Positions 23,249-34,480 of a stretch of DNA of 64,000 nucleotides are shown piece by piece (positions within the stretch are counted from its first letter, which is position 1; every line of letters starts with the position of its first letter). The DNA comes from Ceratothoa steindachneri (lineage: Eukaryota > Arthropoda > Malacostraca > Isopoda > Cymothoidae): NCBI GenBank assembly GCA_963969495.1, contig OZ018320.1:72336245-72400244 (forward strand), given 5' to 3'. The notes under the pieces were generated by a model. That model was given only the letters and a program-made list of their open reading frames with translations. It searched no databases and was not told the origin of the DNA. The position numbers and the translations under genes are program-made.

Positions 23249-23499
23249 AGGAGGTATCTAAAGAGAAAGGAAGAACGGAGACATCATGCCGGGTGTAAAC
23301 CGCTCATCCCCCAGCCCGGCCATTCCGTGGTGCTGGGGTCGCAAGACCCTTATACCACGGGAGGGAGGGCAGGGGGCCCGTGCCTAGCATGGTCTCCTTC
23401 AAAAAGATAGCTAACGGGGAGCGGGACGAGACGAGCCTCCGCAGCTCCTCCCAGTTGACCCGGAGACCACGGCAATTCCATTGAAGGATTATGCCCTCC

Positions 23500-25660
23500 A
23501 GGCCTAGCTCGGAGGAGACGCGGGGGCTCTCCTCGAACAGAAGACCCTCACTGGAATGGCCGTACGCTTCCCGGAGGCAGAACCCCGGGCACTGTTGGCC
23601 GGACAAAGCGCTGAAGGCGAGTCATTTTCCTCCCTCCGCCTCGAAACCTTAGGCGGTGGTTGCGGCTTTGTAGGCGCGGGGCCCTCTTTTCGAGGAGCCA
23701 CCGTCTCCGAGCCACTCGCTCCACCTCTAGGCGTGGGCAAAGGAGCCGAAGCTCCTTTGTTGCTGTCCTCCTTTCGGGTGACAGCTTTAGGAACCCTGGA
23801 AGATGGCCTAGCGACCAACTTCGGGGGTTTTGCCTACTGTGAGTCTAATGACTCGGTGGAGGCGCGTGGCTGTTTCGCCTTACGGGAAACGGTCACGCTG
23901 GTTCGACCTTGTGAACCCTTTTTGCCACCAGCTTTACCAGGGAAGCACCCGGGTTGAGTAGAGCCCGCAGAAGGGCTCCGAATGGGCGCAGAAACAACCG
24001 TGCTCATTGGCCTGGATGGGCCAGGAGCAGAGGGTGCCTATCTAACTATTGAGGCATATGACGTCCCAGGCAGAGCCGGGCAGGCCAGGACCAAGTCCTT
24101 AGCCTCGCGGAATGAGAGTCGATCCTGGGTCTGAATGGCCAGGATTTCTTTCTCAAGGAGATAAGCACCACATTGCTTCGAAGAAGCGGGGTGCGTATCT
24201 CCGCAATTGACACACTTGGCCACACATGATTTAGACTTATCGCATGCAGCCTTGGAGCAATTTACACAGACTTAAGGTAACCCCGACTTTGCATGTCTAC
24301 AAGAACGATTTGTATGGCAGTGGCACGAATTCCTTCATGCAGTAGCGGTACCAACCGGCATGCACCAACTCAGGGAGCTTGTCACAGTCGAACGTGACGA
24401 AGAGTGTAGGGGTGGGTCTCGAGGCCCCTCCCTGTTTTCTCATCACACGTTCGACCTTGACTGCCCCATGGTGGGCCAGCTCTAAGGTGATGTCCTCTAT
24501 GGAGTAGTCTACGAGTTCCCTCGCATAAACTACTCCTTTCACAAAGTTCATGGGAGAGTGCGGCATCACACTCACCAGGGTGCCATGAAGTGTCCAAAGA
24601 GCACTTATCTTGGCCATCGGCGGGATTCGCCGCATTCATCAGAAGGCTCCCGTCCGAGAAATGGGTCAACTTCGGCTCTCTCCTAATTACACTAGCTAAT
24701 CCTCTCCTCTGATGGATCATGTTGCCCTTGGGCAACATGCTGCCATCAGTGGAGCAAATGAAGAGGAAGCGTTTGAAGCCAACGGGCTCAAAAATGCCAG
24801 GTAACCTCTGAATCAAGTGCCAAAGTGGCAGCAGACCCATCCGTCCCCGCAGCTCCTGTGGATGGAGAGGAGCCCCGCGTCGTCTTTGTCTTTTTTATCT
24901 TAATCTTTTTCTTTTTTAGAGAGGAGGGCGGGAAATTAACCCGCTTCTCACCTCCGCCAACAGAAGCCCCTAGGCCAGATGGAAAGGCCTCAGCCAGGTC
25001 CTTCTCCGAAATGGAGAAGGTCCTGGTGGTCACAGGGGCACCATCCGGAGGAGATCCCTTCCCTCCTTGTACTGCCTCAGAAACCATAGCCGTTTGAGGA
25101 GGACCTTGCATATGGGCGGATTCGGGTTTGGTGTTTGGCGCCGAGCTTCGATTCGCCCCCCATGGAAGGCCCTACCGTCTGAGGCTGGGTTTCCTCAAGG
25201 ACCATGTCTATCACAGGAGGGGCCTCCAGTTGGCCATCCCCTCCCAGGACATCGCAGGTCCCCTTGGCAGTGTCGCCAGTCTTGTGTGGGGAGGCACAAG
25301 CCTTGACCCCAGAAAGGTCTAAAATTCTTGCCAGCACGTCTTTTGAGGGAAGCGACCGAAGGGGCCTGGCTTCCCTCTTCCCCCTAAGGGGGTTTGTCCT
25401 ACCGAGCCGCTTACACGAGGGGCGGTCGGCAATGGGCTGCCTGCTGGCTTTCTTGGCAGTCCCCTTAGAAAGAAAAGGAGGGACTGCCGCTGGAAATAGG
25501 GAAGTGCCCGAAAGCACCTCCACAGAAGGGGGTGAGGGGGAGTCCCCTTCACCTGTAGGCGTATGAGAGGAGTAAGCCTCCTACACGGTTAAAGAAATAT
25601 GGAGGGTCCCCTGCGCAAGCACAGGGATGATGACCTCCATTTTTTCAGTGGAGCTGCCCA
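23500..25660 (-). pseudogene. ORF1 (gag-like) of element B/D
   Basis: The same domain order as copy C is seen: N-terminal block 25077-25523 with TSLFPAAVPPFLSKGTAKKA, a Lys-rich patch near 24900 (KKKKIKIKKTKTTRG), and a central domain (24297-24840). The zinc-knuckle region is damaged: the first knuckle is deleted near 24310, where KEFVPLPYK runs into non-homologous residues. CVNCGDTHPASSKQC remains near 24200. In this copy the ATGGAGGTC start at about 25641 is in frame with the downstream residues VLAQGTLHISLT before a stop, which supports that start for the family. Confidence 0.75.
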
Positions 25661-26257
25661 AGGGCGGCTCCATCAGTCTACAAGGGGGAATGGGGAGAGA
25701 TTTGGGGGGTTTTTATTTGCATACATGGGCATGGTGACCCTCTTTTTTATACGGGACGCAATAGCTCACCACCTCTCGCAGTTGCCCGCACTGCAAGAGG
25801 TGCTTACAGGCCTGGCAGAGCCATGCGCCACCATTTGGGGCCACCCCTCACACCTGGTGGCCTGGCAGTCCATCGGCATGGCAGCTCCACCTTAGATGCG
25901 GCATAAAACTGAGTGTGAAGAAGAAAGGAAAAGGGATGTGAGGAAGGTATGGGTGGGGATTAAGCAGGTTGTTAAAAAAAACACATTCTGAACCAGAGCT
26001 CAGGCGTTAGGGAACGTTGTCCCCTTCCCCCTCAGCCCCGATCCGGGACGGTTGGCTTGAGAAGAAGTTCAGCATCTACCCTGTGAAATTAGAGGCTGAC
26101 CATTGAAAGTTGTGGGAGGTTGTATGAAAAGTGACGAAGTAGGGAAGAAATACAGGCTATCTGAAGGAAGGAAGAGAGGCTAAGATGGGGAGGGACGGAG
26201 CGCTGGATCCCGTCAGCACGGCCGCCAGGATGGCAAATCGCCACGCCCCTTACGGGG

Positions 26258-26268
26258 TTAATGGGCTG
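26258..26268. repeat. target-site duplication (right) of element B/D
   Basis: TTAATGGGCTG repeats 12678-12688. Removing one copy and everything between joins the two halves of the host frame. Confidence 0.85.
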
Positions 26269-26915
26269 GAAACTAAATACATAAAGTTTATGTGCTTCCT
26301 TTGCAAGTGGGACAGTAGGGCCAGATCAGAACATTATGTATGCTCAGAATGGTCATCTCAGGAAACTATGATGCCTGGAAGCCATAATATAATTCATGAG
26401 CCACTAGTTATGAAGGAGAAAATCATTTTGCCATCACAGCATATAAAACTAGGCTTAATGAAATAGTTTACCATAGCACTGCAACATAACAAGCCATGTT
26501 GCCAGTACCACAAAGCGATCTTCCCTAAAATAAATGATACTAAGATCAAAGAAGGCATATTCATAGGTCCTCAGATTCACCAACTTATTGTTGATAAGGA
26601 CTTTAAGGTGACAATGGATGAAACTGAACTGGCATGCATTCAAAGATGTATACAGAGGACTTCTGGGAAAGCACCAAGGGGCCCAGTGAGAGAGTATAGT
26701 GGAGAACCTAATCAAGTGCTACCAAGATCTTGGATGCAATATGTCACTGAATGCCAGAGAATGCTGGAGATTTGAGTAATGAACATGGAGAGAGGTTCCA
26801 TCAAAATATAGCATCAATGGAAAACAGGTATAAGGGAAAATGGAGCCCTGCTATGCTGGCTGACTTCTGCTGGAACCTGAAGCATGACACACCTGAGACA
26901 TCTTACAAATAAAGA
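26258..26915 (+). pseudogene. multi-copy gene of unknown function, 3' part
   Basis: The frame resumes with KYIKFMCFLCKWDSRARSEH, then NIIHEPLVMKEKIILPSQHI and KLGLMK. After a stop at 26464 the same family continues with AIFPKINDTKIKEGIFIGPQ, DETELACIQ, ERGSIKI and MENRYKGKW-like residues to about 26915. Together with 11587-12688 this gives roughly the full length of the family as I recall it. The CFLC-WDSRA motif is a hallmark. At least two stops and one frameshift show that it decayed independently of the insertion. Confidence 0.65.
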
Positions 26916-27252
26916 AGTAAATACTAAAATGTAGGTTAATACATTATATAATGCTAAAAGACATGCTGATTCATTATATATTCATGAATTAATTATAATT
27001 CGACACATTTAATCTGACTTTAGGGGCGAAATACACTTACAGTGAAAAAAGTGAAAAAGTGAAAAAAGTGACATTCACAAATGCAATAAAATCATCACAT
27101 TTTGGGGGTATAAATTAAAAGCATCCATCAGGACACTACCTTCTAACCAACTCAGCACTTATTGAAAAAGGAAGCAAAATAGCTAGCTATTACAAATTGA
27201 GATTGCTAGTTACTACATATAAGTAAAAGTACTGAGCTCCTGCTACATATGC

Positions 27253-27872
27253 TAGTCGCGGTTCATCATCCGTGCCTTCAACTATCCGTAGAAAATTTGG
27301 GAGGTCCTTAAAATTCATGAAGGCACAAAATAGCCTCGAGCTTACTGGGACATGCTAAAGAACATGAAAAAGCAACGATCTCAATAGCCCATTACAGTGT
27401 TCTTCACCCCAAGTAAAAAGCCTGAACCCCTAACCACACCTGAAACTACGCCCTCCACCTCTGGAGAAACTTTTCCTCCTTCTCCTTCTCCTTAGCTGTT
27501 TACTGAGCACGAGTCTGAGGATAATTAGAATCTCCTCAGCTTCCCTGTGCAGTTATATCATCATCATTGAACTGCACAGGCATCATCATCTACAATCAGT
27601 CACCAATCATCATTCTTCAATCAAAACAAAACTATCTCCAGGTGAGTAAACATTATACAATAAAATAATTTAATGTGTTCTGATACTTTATTTCGTACTG
27701 TATGAGTATGAACATGACAAAACATAGGTTCTTGAATTAATATGGGAAGCGTATTACGATGTTTGGGAAGGGTTAGGGGTGTTTTGGGGGTAGCATCAAC
27801 TATCTGCAGTTTTTCAATATTCATGGGGGTTCATAGTCCCTATTCCCCACGAATATGGGGGGGGCGACTTTA
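27253..27872 (+). mobile_element. Tigger/pogo-type deletion derivative
   Basis: The ends TAGTCGCGGTTCATC (left) and CCCACGAATATGGGG...GGCGACTTTA (right) resemble Tigger terminal repeats, in which AGTCGC is followed by words for CGCGGATA-like motifs. Near 27390-27490 a short frame reads PITVFFTPSKKPEPLTTPET and then TPSTSGE before a stop, which is the C-terminal tail of a Tigger-type transposase. The DNA-binding and catalytic domains are absent. This is therefore an internally deleted, non-autonomous copy inserted in the hAT element. Confidence 0.6.
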
Positions 27873-28939
27873 TGCTTTTATTTATTCAAAAAGTACAAAA
27901 TAAGAAACAAAGTAAATAACATTTTGTAAGTGTACAAAATAACAAACAAAAAGAAATAACATTTGGTATCATATGTGAACAAAAGTAACTACAAAAAAGC
28001 ATACATTAGGTAGGTAGTATACATTAGGTTTTCTTAAAAAAGTTGAATATTAAAGAACTCAGTTTTTTAAAATTTTCTCTTCAATTGAAGAAACTTTCAA
28101 ATATTTTTTCTTTTCTTCCTGTCTTTTCTTAGATGTGGCATCAAGTAAAGACAGCTAAAGCTATTTCAGCATTATCACCTTTTGCTAAGCCTCTTCTTAG
28201 CTTTGTGGCAGCTTCTTCTAAAAATTTATCTGTTGTTCTAAGGTGAATATCTTCTTTTCTTGCTTCTTTTAATTCTGATTTTAACTCATCTAATTTTTGC
28301 TTTTTTGCCTTTAATTGCTTCAAATCCTCGATTTCCATTCTTCTTTTTCTTCTCTTGCTCATTTTTCATTTCTTCTTCTATCTTTTTTTGCTCATTTAAG
28401 TAATTTTCATAGCTTTGTTTTGCTGATTTTCCCAAAGCAAGAGCTTTTTTTTCCATGGGGACCAATTTTATGTTTTTTTTATCAATTTTCATAGCATACT
28501 TTATATTTAATCTGGCATTGAGCATTCTATCACTCATGGATGTTCTATGGTCAATTAATATATTTTTTGACTTTGAAAATCCCCTTTCAATAGCAGCTTG
28601 CCCATGTGGCAGAGACAAGCAGCACTTTCCCATTTTAGAGATATTAGGGAATTTTATTTCATCTGCAGTATTTTTTGTCTCAAATATTCCTCCCTAAAAG
28701 TGATCAATTCTGGCATGAGCAGAAGCACTGGGTAGTTCTTCAGCTTGCAACAATCTCCACTCATCAAATAATATATCTGAAGGGTATTCAAATGGCAGAG
28801 AACTAGCTATTTTTAATATAGCATCTGTGCTATTAGGAGATGCTACTTTATTGGTGCTAAATATCCAACATATTTTAAAATACTATCAGAAGAAAGAGCA
28901 GATGTAGACAGCAAATGTAATATTGAAGACTTGTAAAAT

Positions 28940-28944
<5 letters not shown>

Positions 28945-28978
<34 letters not shown>
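28945..28978. repeat. (TA)n microsatellite
   Basis: A TA run lies within the degraded hAT transposase. Confidence 0.95.
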
Positions 28979-28980
<2 letters not shown>

Positions 28981-29313
28981 ATTCTTAATACTTTGAATAT
29001 CATTATCTGTTAAATCCTCCAAAATTTATGATTGCAGACCAAGATGGATATTTTTCATTGACATTAAGTTATTCACGTCAGATAAGCCTTCTGATGAAAG
29101 TAAAAAAATTTTACATCAGACATGAAACTAGATGTGCATATTCTATTAGAAATCTCCATGACTAGTGCCTTTAATTCACTATATACCATATGAACTAACA
29201 GATTGGCAAACTGAAATTTTTCTAAAAATTTAATAAATAACTTTGCTGCAGACAATAATATGTAGCCTAACTTTCAAAGTACTACTCTTTAAACATTTTG
29301 ATATATGTTTATA

Positions 29314-29610
29314 TACAGTAAACCCTGGATATAACGAATTTCGGATATAACGAACCAAATTTCCTGGTCAAACTCCATCAGGTTTAATGAACCGAAGTTT
29401 CGTTAAATCTGATGTAGTCCACTTAACTTTATTGGTAATATTAGTAATTACATATCCATGCAATACAGTCGTTATATACATATTTACATATACAGATTAA
29501 CGAATGAACCATCATTATTTCCATCATTTTAATGACCATTGGGTTTAAACTTTCGGCATTTACGAATGCCCCCCGCCCCATATAGTTTGTTATATCGAGT
29601 GTTTACTGTA
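29314..29610. mobile_element. pogo/Tc1-type MITE
   Basis: The left end TACAGTAAACCCTGGATATA and the right end, read in reverse, TACAGTAAACACTCGATATA form inverted repeats of about 24 bp. TA dinucleotides flank the element. The 297-bp interior is non-coding. CAGTARAMCCTCGATATAAC-type ends are common in pogo-derived MITEs. It interrupts the hAT transposase. Confidence 0.75.
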
Positions 29611-31154
29611 TATCATTTGAAAAGAGAGCTTTTGCCTTAAGCGGAAGAAAGATATTAAAGTATTTAATTAAGGCAGGCCAGGCCACTGCTCCAAAACCCT
29701 CTTAACAGCAAGCTCTAAAGTCACCCATCTTAAAGAAACATGATCAATAAATACATGTTTTGGTAAATCTAAATCCTCCTGAATTGACATAAAATCTTCA
29801 GATCAGCAGTGCTATATAAAAAACCTATGAATATTATCTAGAAAGTCAATACATTCCATATTACCAGACCTGAAATTCCTTTCGGAAATGCATTATGTAC
29901 AATGTGCAAATTACAAATACCTATATTGAGTAAGGACTTTCCAGTAATTTCTTTAGCCTATTCATTGAAAAGTTTAAAAACTTTTTTTATTGACATTTGG
30001 TCCATCACTACAAAATGCCAAAATTTTCACTCTCTGAAATGATGCATTATCGATTGCTTCATCAATGCACCTTGCATTTCTTTCTTTTTTGACGCGTTGG
30101 TAGTTTCATCATACATTAAGGAAAAGTATGAATCTCTAAGACTTTCAAGCATTTTTTCTCTAAAATATGGTCCTAATGCTTCAGTTACCATCTATGAAAA
30201 CTTGCCTCTACCAAGTTTAAATTCAGAAGCAAATTTTTAATCGGGGGGGGAAAAAGGTCTGCAAATGTATCTCCAGGATCTTCACAATCCTTGGCCGGAT
30301 TATCTCTCATAACCTAACAAATACACCATTTAAGTTCAGCTCTCATAATAGAGTCTTTTGATGAAAAAAGCTTAAAGCAAGTCTTTCATTGCTTGAATCT
30401 TGACTTTTAGAAATACTTAAATTCTGTTGGTTGTGAATTCCTTTACTATATTATAAGTTTGTTATTATTGCTGTGGTCCAATAAAGCTTGCTTTCCTTTA
30501 TTACTAAAGGAAAGTTTCTGGTTACACATAATGCACAAAGCACTACCCGCCGCACTATCACTAACTTTGCACCACTCACTAAAGCACTGTCCTTCCTTGT
30601 TCTTGCAATCAAGCCATTCTTCTCTAAATTTTATATTCTTTTTGCACATTTTCTGGTTGACTAAGTGTAATGTAATTGTCAATTGAAACAGATTAAGTAA
30701 AATATATGTAGATATCTGAAAAATTAAATATTATGATTAATTATTGTTATTTTATAATTAAAGGGCTAATATAAGGACTGTATGGAATTGTGTACCTACC
30801 TAATATCAGTTTCAAGATTGTAATCTTTTAAAAATGTGAGCTAATAGCTATTGACTAAATGTTATAGACTAAAAAAAATTTACACAGATCCTAACAGGAT
30901 GAAATGTAAATGTTAATACAAAGAAACCTGTTTAGTGTTCAAATGAACAAAAGCTCAGGCACCTAGGGATTGCCAACCCCTTAGAATGATGATTTTTATC
31001 ATTCCCCCTGAGGTAGTGAATACAGATTATTGTTTTTAATATATTAATAAATATTTTGAAATTTAAAACATAAAAATGCAAAAACAACTTTTTGAAATGT
31101 CCAGAGTGAGAAAAGTGACAAAAAAATCCAAAAAGTGATACTGCAACACCCCTG

Positions 31155-33298
31155 ATTTATGGTATTGTAGAAATTGGTATCAATTGCATAATTATTAAAT
31201 TGGCAATTTAAAAGAAAATGTTATGTGATGGGAAATTTTTGTTATCAAATTCAAATTCAGCACACTCAACTTCATAATAAACTGCACATGAGATCTATGT
31301 TTTCTTTCCTTGACACTGAAATTTGTTGTACAGTGATATTAACAAAACCAACAAGGGTTTCTCCAGTGTCTGTAAAGAAGACAGTGAAGATAAGGCAAAA
31401 CTTTATGAATGATACATAACTACAGTTCCCCTTGCAGGGATTAGGGCTGAGAAGACAATCAACTGCAGATATGGGAGCATGGAAGAGGAGAGGATCCTCG
31501 AGATGTCAGCTACAGTATGGTTGCTCATATTACACCAACAAAATTTCTATAAGAGATTCCTCAAAAGAAATAAATAAAAAAATAGTGAAGTTAGGAGAAG
31601 TGTTGAAGGTACATAAGCTAAGTAGATTACTTGAGGCATAAACATACAGTATGGTAGGCAACTCTCCTGAATCTGCCCCACCACGACCAACTCTAGTCTG
31701 ATTGTGGAGTGAGTGGCATTGCTTTATAGGAGAGAGAGAGAAGAGGGAGGATGCTGCTGTTGTCATTTATAGCTCCCTGGGAGGGGATAGCTTCTCTGCT
31801 CCTTCTGACCAATTAGGAGATTAAGGGAGAAAGCTTTGATCCTGGGGTGTGTGATGTAGGCCCCGCCATGGGGCTATGCTTTCTGTGAGGGTGTCCTGAA
31901 GGACCAGGTTAGGGTGGAGGGATGCTGTTGAGATTTTATAGCACCCGCCCCCCTGTGCTTGTGGTCCATGAAACAGTTGGAAGTGGAAGAGATATTTCAA
32001 CTAAACATCACGCAGAATAGATCCAGGTGGGGAGGGGGGGAGTCCCACTCCAGGATTGCATCCGGGTAGGGTGGTCACCCCAACAGGGTAGCAAGTCTAA
32101 AAAACACAGTCTTGCCGGCTGCGTCAGATGATATGGGAAGACAAAATATCAAAAAAGATATTTAACAATTAAATATTAACACAGTTAAAGAAATTAAAAC
32201 TTAATTATATGTTTAGGCAACTACAGGATTATATATGTCATAAAAGCCTAAAAATTAACAAGAAAGATGCAGATAAGTCAAAATCTTTATGCAATATCAA
32301 TTTATTTGGCAATATTTTAATTCCCCTGCAGAGGCTAACTAGTATTATCATGCTTAGTTTAGTGAATCAATATAAAAATAACAGATGAAAAACTTTCAAC
32401 TTAAAATGCACAAAATAATTCAAATTTATTGCGATACTTCATTGACAAATTATAAATTATAAATTATTACAAGTTAAATATTGATTTAATAAAACATCTT
32501 AAAGATGCAATATTAGAATAATAAAAATAAACTTACTCTTTTCTGTCTGGTTTGATGCAGATTCTGAAGGCATAATGGTAGAGACCATAAAATATTCTAG
32601 TAAAATAAAAGTTTTAGAAAAAAAATTCAATGTTTTTTTTTTAATAAGTGCCAAAGCTAAATAGAGATTAAAAGATCAAATTTGTGATCTAAAAATTTAT
32701 GAAATATTAAGACCAGAACTATATTAGTTGATTATCATTTTTCAAATCCTGAAAAGGTAAATAAAAGAATTATACTTTGAATATTGAGTATACTCCTTAT
32801 ATATAATCAATAGATATAGCAAATATTTTAAGTTTAAAATACTTTGTTGGGAGAAATTAAGTACGATAAATATTTGTACTTTAATTAAACCATATTTGAT
32901 ATGGAAAGTCACTGGGATTCCTGATTTGGGTCAACTTTATAGCAGATGCCATACACTGCATTCCACATTAAAACTCTAGGTCCTGAGTGGGCACTTAAAA
33001 TTTCCAGATGTATATCAGGTATGGGGATGTTATCAAACTTTCTCTTATGATAATAAAAGTAATAATGATGAATTAAACATTCTGAAAACTAACATTAATA
33101 AAAAAGCTCATATATACCTGTAAGAAAAAAATTATTTTGTGCTATGTTGAGCAGAAGTAAGCCAATAACTGTTGCCCCCTAAAATACAGTAAGATATCTA
33201 TAAATGATTTTGCTAAGAAAATCTATTTGTTAATTATGTTGAATTGCAAATATAAATTTAAAATTGAAATATTATTTGATATCTATAGAAAAAAAAAA
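31155..33298. other. intergenic DNA
   Basis: This is mostly AT-rich, with a more GC-balanced stretch at about 31640-32130 that looks like inserted non-coding sequence but matches nothing I recognise. Short open frames at 31225-31641 have no family resemblance and are probably chance. Confidence 0.5.
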
Positions 33299-33911
33299 TT
33301 TAAGGCGCCCATCTGGTGACTTCCACCTAGGGTGTAAGTCGCTGCAATTAATATTAGCCTATTACTAGGTTACATTATAAACCACACACAGACACACACA
33401 TACATAAAAAACAACAACAATACAAACAGTAAACAAAAAAACAACAACAAACAGAAGCAAAACAATACAAGAGAAAGAAGCAGCAGGAGACATGCTCCAG
33501 TTATTAATTCATAAAAGTAACTAGAGACACCTTTTTTTTTCTTACATTTAAAGTACAACACCAATGGGGCAAATCCCCCAGAAAGTTTATAAGGGAAGGT
33601 CTTCAAAGAAATTGGTAAAATTTGGGGAAGGAAAATTGTGTGGGAGATATATAGCCACAGACTCTCTAGCAGGCATTGCGGCTGGGAGGTCTGTCTGGCA
33701 ACTGCTACCAAGGACTGAACAAATCTGTCCTGAGCACAATGGACAAGCAGTAGCAATCATGCTCGTCTCAGGACAGGGACAGATAATATGCCAAAGATCC
33801 ACCAGACTGGGACATTCAACAAGAATGTGCCAAGTCTGGAAGACCACGCAGTTGTTGCAGTAAGGTGCAAGTAATTGCTCCATCAAACGGTGGTGCATCC
33901 TGTTGTTGTGA
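33299..33911 (-). mobile_element. I-group retrotransposon, 3' fragment of a diverged copy
   Basis: The 3' end (33299-33370) shares the two-hairpin structure of copies B/D and C, but with many substitutions. The frame 33587-33898 encodes HHRLMEQLLAPYCNNCVVFQ and HILVECPSL, the Cys/His tail of ORF2 in this family. Everything upstream is missing, which is the usual 5' truncation. The divergence indicates an older insertion or a sister subfamily. Confidence 0.75.
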
Positions 33912-34480
33912 GTGGTGACTGTGTGTGGGAGCCATCCTCTCCATTTTCTCCACTATGGATTTCCACCAATTTGACTTAGTCTGTCCTTTTACCTTAAATT
34001 CCTTTGCTTAGGATGGGGAGTGTGAGCATCTGGCTAGGAAGAATGGTTGGGATAGGTTCGGTTGTAAGGTAGATATTATATTAAAATTTCTCTATGTTAC
34101 AGGAAAGAATTTTTTTACAGCTTTGCTCAAATGAGAGCATAATTTAAATATAACTTATTTTAGGATTGGAAAAACTCTGGAAAGCACCACCCCTAGACTT
34201 GAATATTCGTCCAAAGCCCAGAGTTTTGGCACTCCAAGCTTCTAAAAATGGCTCACATGGCTCAGCTTTCTCTCCGTTAGGTTGGAAACACAACTACTAC
34301 TTTCACTGTCATTTTGAGTAAAGGGAACATCCTGAGACGTTCGAGTGAAGCCAGTACTTAAAATAACACACTGCATAGATAACTTGAGGGAGTGTATTAA
34401 TTTGTAAATATTTCTAGGCTATAAATATAATTTTAGTAAATAGCTAATATAAATATAGTAAATAATTAATTAAGGTAAAC
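33912..34480. other. region upstream of the BEL/Pao element
   Basis: This could hold the 5' LTR, but no direct repeat of it is found after the element. A perfect 10-bp inverted repeat (AAAACTCTGG at 34171, CCAGAGTTTT at 34218) is the only structure noticed. Confidence 0.4.

Larger units (their letters stand above)
23236..26257 (-). mobile_element. I-group retrotransposon B/D, 5' half
   Basis: The half begins inside the endonuclease at the sequence where the 3' half stops (16323), and runs through ORF1 and the 5' untranslated region to CCCCGTAAG at 26257. It is followed by the second copy of the 11-bp target duplication. B/D without copy C would be about 6.6 kb. Confidence 0.85.
28136..30690 (-). 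pseudogene. hAT transposase, broken
   Basis: Near 30446-30682 a zinc-finger-like block has KFREEWLDC, SALCIMCNQKLSF and GKQALLDHSNNN, as in the N-terminal finger of hAT proteins. Near 30100 is SYFSLMYDETTNASK, holding the first catalytic Asp. Near 29900 is ICNLHIVHNAF, the conserved C-x2-H region. The C-terminal dimerisation domain (28286-28633) has LSLPHGQAAIERGFSKSKN, and a Lys/Glu-rich coiled-coil tail follows to 28141. A pogo-type MITE (29314-29610) and many frameshifts interrupt the gene. Confidence 0.7.
27021..31154 (-). mobile_element. hAT-type transposon, degraded, with two inserted elements
   Basis: The left end starts TAGGGGCG with runs of GTGAAAAA. The right end is CACCCCTG, which reads CAGGGGTG on the minus strand and is also followed by repeated CACTTTT words. 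These ends fit the CAGGGGTG-type terminal repeats of hAT elements. The 8-bp flanks do not match, so the boundaries are tentative. The interior carries a hAT transposase on the minus strand (28136-30690). Confidence 0.55.

Noticed and set aside
12689..26257. Two independently truncated I-type copies on either side of copy C.
   Set aside because: The identical 13-bp sequence at the two inner edges and the 11-bp duplication at the outer edges show one element opened by insertion.
27013..31162. An 8-bp target duplication for the large hAT element.
   Set aside because: The flanks TCTGACTT and ATTTATGG do not match, so the boundaries remain tentative.
31225..31641. Two adjoining short open frames on the plus strand that might be a small gene.
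   Set aside because: They show no similarity, no shared frame and no visible splice or promoter context, so they are likely chance.
34160..34480. A 5' LTR of the BEL/Pao element.
   Set aside because: No direct repeat of this region is found 3' of the integrase, and the expected TG...CA ends cannot be placed.
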